DNA of 35,257 nt, from assembly GCA_003254885.1 (NCBI GenBank), contig QANT01009045.1:1-35257 (forward strand). The letters are read 5' to 3'. Below are positions 31,998 through 35,257 of the stretch, piece after piece. The DNA is from Purshia tridentata. Taxonomy: Eukaryota; Streptophyta; Magnoliopsida; Rosales; Rosaceae. Below the pieces are notes generated by a model. The model searched no databases. It was given only the letters and a program-made list of their open reading frames with translations, and was not told the origin of the DNA. Numbering within the stretch: position 1 is the stretch's first letter; each line of letters begins with the position of its first letter. The position numbers and the translations under genes were made by a program.

Positions 31998-34900
31998 AGC
32001 TAGTGCATGGTGGTACATATGGTCCTCTCCACCTATGATGAGTATTAATGGTTAGAGAATAATTGAGGTTGATTATTATTATGTTTTTAATTCCTTTGAA
32101 TTTCAACGTAGCCTGATCATAATTTTTACCCATTAATCACTTTGGATGCTGAGTAGTGCAGCTGATCAAAGGTTTCTTTTTATGGGAGCAGATAATTAAG
32201 TGGTTTGTATTTGTAGCCTTTTAGGTAGGTTGTCCATTAATGGACAACTAACCCTAGCTAGCTAAAATGATATTGTAATGATTCAATTATGTATTTTAAG
32301 CAATGATCGAATCGCTTGATTAGTGATTGAAATTAATGTTTTAAATGTTTGCCGCGTAAGAATTAATTGTCACTATATATATATCAAAATTCAACCACTA
32401 TTTTGTCTTTAGATTTTTGTATTATATCGTGCGCATACTAGCTGTGCCTTCAAAGCTGATGATGTAAAGCAATTATGTATCTCTACTCTCTAATGGGGTT
32501 TTTAATTTGTTCTTTTAAAATTTGACGGGGTCTAATGCGTTTCTATAACTAGCTAGGAATTGAAGATTAATTTTTTTAATTTTTTTTTTTCTGGATAAAG
32601 GCCAATATAATGTGACATCATATATAGCCATATGCATGTTAATTAATTGGTTGTGCATGTTGTTGGCTTCAGTAGTATACAATTATAAGGCATTAAGCAT
32701 GACAACCGACGACCGAATCATTCATGCATGCCACAGGCTTTCAATATACATCATCATCATATACAATTAATATATATATATTTATATATAATATGATGAG
32801 CATGCTGCATGTTTAGTTAATCGATATATATATATATATCGTCACAATCTATATATATGACTCAATTTGAGAGAGTTCCAAGTCACAATGATTACTCCCA
32901 TAACATAATGTTAAAACTGCTGATGATATCTTATCAAATTATCAATTATACCACAACTAAGAGTAGTGGAATGAAGCTTATTATGATGTATATATACAAA
33001 CAAACATAATTTTTCTTAATTAGTGTAGATAATGGATTTGTGACTGCTATAGCACTATCAATTAATTTGTTTATATATTCTCCTGTTTTCAATTTTAAAT
33101 TAAATAAACTACTTTATCTTCCCCACAAGTTTTTCCATAGAACATATATATCCATATCCATGGACACCCATATATAAATATGGAATAATGCACAACATTA
33201 TGAGAGGAGGCCTCATTGAGCATACACCAGAGAATTACGAATGATGGAGACTTTCCTTTGCTATATTGGCATGTCATGTAGATTGAAAAAAGACAAAAAA
33301 ACTTATTTATCATCTTAATTTGTCTGTTATATGAAAATTTTCTCAATCTCTTACGTAAATCAATCGATACCCAAATACTGTGTATGTATAATATATGCCG
33401 TACTGCATCATTGTTACAAGGTCGCAATTTTTCACCAAACTGGTGGAAGATGAACGACAATTGGCATTGTGTGTGTTTTAGTTTGGTGTGATAAATGTGA
33501 ACCGAAGTGAGGGGTGTAAATAAAATCTGATCGAAGTCATTTTCATGTAGATGAGTATATATTGATGAGACATAGGAGACCCACAGTGGGACACATGTTT
33601 GTTTGTGTTCATTTTGGTTCAGAAGCCGAAAGTGACATGCTCTATGTCCCAGTAAACCTATCCATTGATGGCTTAAGATCTATTATTTAATTTGAGTAGA
33701 AGACCATGCAATCACGTCTATTTTGCCAAGCTCGATCAGCACTAGAGTCCTAAATTCTATGCTAGCTTTTTCTCGCCGTCCAGCTGAGTGTTGTTTTCAA
33801 CGTGATGCTGATTTCGACAAAAACCATCGACTTCTGATACCACTCGTTGTCGGAATTAATGATTCACGTCATTAACTCAGTCCTTAATGTTGCAGTACTG
33901 ATTAAATAGTCATGATTTATTTGGTATGAGATAATTAATCGTGTTTTTTTTTCTATTCTCATGATAAGATAATTGTATTTGATCCTAATAAAAAAACCAC
34001 ATGTTTTGAAGTTACATTATTCATTAAGAAGTTATGGTTCTAATTTAAAACCACATGTTTTAAAGTTACATTATTCATGAAGAAGTTATGGTTCTACTTT
34101 AACTTGTCGGTGCTTTTTATATTTATGTTTAAAAACACAGTAGCTAGAGAATCTTGAATCAAAACATTCCGCAAAAAAATGGATAACAAAGACAACAAGT
34201 TATGAAATAATTAAATACTATATGTGACAAGGTGGGTGGTTATTTCGATCTTTTATGAAAATTGTGACACGATATGATCATCACCAAGGAAAGATCGACC
34301 AGTTCATCATACACATACGATTGAAATTTACATATATATTGGTTTAGATAAAGCTATTAGGATAATGATTTATATATGTTTGATGATCGAATATGGCACG
34401 TCTCTTAATTTGTTGAAGTTAGTGGGAAAAGGGCTACATATATGTCATCTTCATGGTGATGTGGTAGCAATGTAGCCATAACAGCTGCAACGCAGTACAG
34501 TAGCATATATATACATACCGTACTGCAATAATATTATCCTTTTTTATTTTGTTGTATATATACATGCACCTACATGAATTGTTTATTATTATTTCCTTTT
34601 TCGAATAATATGATAAACCATATATGACATGTACGTATATATACCCTTGCAATTGTTACTGTTTTATATATTGTATTATTGATCAGTGATAACTGATTGA
34701 GCTGTACTGGGTGGTAATGGGGTAGGATAAACTTGATGTTGACAGTTGATGACACAATGCAGAGTCACCCTTCTCATGAATCATCTCATCCAAAATACCA
34801 TAAAGTCTACCCTACTCATGGTTATTGTTTGCTTTATATATACTAAACTCTTGAATGTGATTACTACGTATTAATTGGCATTTATATTATGTGGTTTTTT

Positions 34901-35257
34901 ATTTTATATTTTTATTATTTAATAAATTTTTATTATTTTATCTATTTTTTAAGGTAGTGAGTTATTTTTTATTTTAAAAATAATTTTAATTTTTATATTT
35001 TACACCTATATTATTATTTATTAAATTGAATGAAAGATATTTATATTAATTTAAAATTTGATGAAAATTGTAACACTAAAAGTGCCTCTTGACATTATAA
35101 TAGTAAAGATAACTATAAAAAAAAGAGTGCGTGCTTTTCTTTAAAAGGAATTCCATCATATAAACATTTATCAAAGTTTTGAAGCTGATGGCCGTATTGA
35201 TGATGGTTGGCAATTTCATGGAAGATAATCGACCAAAAAAAATTGGCATAATATCAC
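31998..35257. other. ACS 3' flank and gene-poor tail of the window
   Basis: The first 300 bp or so probably hold the ACS 3' UTR, but no unambiguous poly(A) signal stands out. The remainder is AT-rich with (TA)n tracts near 32760-32850 and a 54-bp tandem duplication. Open frames here, including the 121-codon one at 33095-33460 on the minus strand, show no domain and look spurious. Confidence 0.55.
33993..34100. repeat. 54-bp tandem duplication
   Basis: The unit beginning AAAACCACATGTTTT and ending TTATGGTTCTA plus a few bases occurs at 33993-34046 and 34047-34100 with only a few substitutions. This implies a recent local duplication. No gene overlaps it. Confidence 0.9.

Noticed and set aside
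33095..33460. 121-codon minus-strand open frame
   Set aside because: The composition is AT-driven, with no domain, no homologue that I recognise, no supporting promoter and no splice context.
35200..35257. Possible sixth micro-insertion (CGACC followed by A8, then TTGGCAT)
   Set aside because: Only a six-base TTGGCA is repeated upstream, and the window ends before the flank can be checked.

Overview
This window is nuclear DNA from a flowering plant, most likely a core eudicot. The genes are rich in introns with GT-AG borders, the intergenic DNA is AT-rich, (GA/CT)n microsatellites are frequent, and the three recognisable genes are typical plant genes: an exocyst subunit, a TRAIP-like RING E3 ligase and a type-1 ACC synthase. 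I could not fix the species. One ambiguous base (N) sits at 10032 inside a (GA)n run. I see no bacterial, organellar or CRISPR features, no intact transposase or reverse transcriptase gene, and no complete tRNA or rRNA gene.

Layout. 1-4100: gene-poor DNA with a 35-bp hairpin, a 10-bp-phased GTCAG array and a duplicated repeat block. 4127-13800, minus strand: SEC10, with 24 coding exons plus a non-coding 5' exon; all exons join in frame to 840 residues. 13900-16500: divergent intergenic region with a long-armed hairpin MITE. 16608-20028, plus strand: TRAIP-like gene, 9 exons and 581 residues, with an E2F site and an overlapping upstream ORF. 20029-29280: about 9 kb without a supportable gene, holding a Harbinger-like MITE with telomere-like repeats, a triple RY motif and a W-box/G-box cluster. 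29408-31997, plus strand: type-1 ACC synthase, 4 exons and 509 residues. 31998-35257: AT-rich DNA without a supportable gene.

The three genes do not form a pathway. SEC10 acts in exocytic vesicle tethering, TRAIP in genome maintenance at replication forks, and ACS in the committed step of ethylene synthesis. SEC10 and TRAIP are divergent neighbours; ACS stands alone downstream.

The most unusual signal is a set of five tiny insertions (15-20 nt). Each reads as 7-8 nt ending in CC followed by a short poly(A), and each is flanked by a 12-17 bp direct duplication. They look like extremely 5'-truncated retro-insertions made by an L1-type mechanism. Two share the tag TTGGCC. They lie near 954-997, 1112-1161, 7094-7138 (a SEC10 intron), 24934-24984 and 28701-28747 (ACS upstream region).
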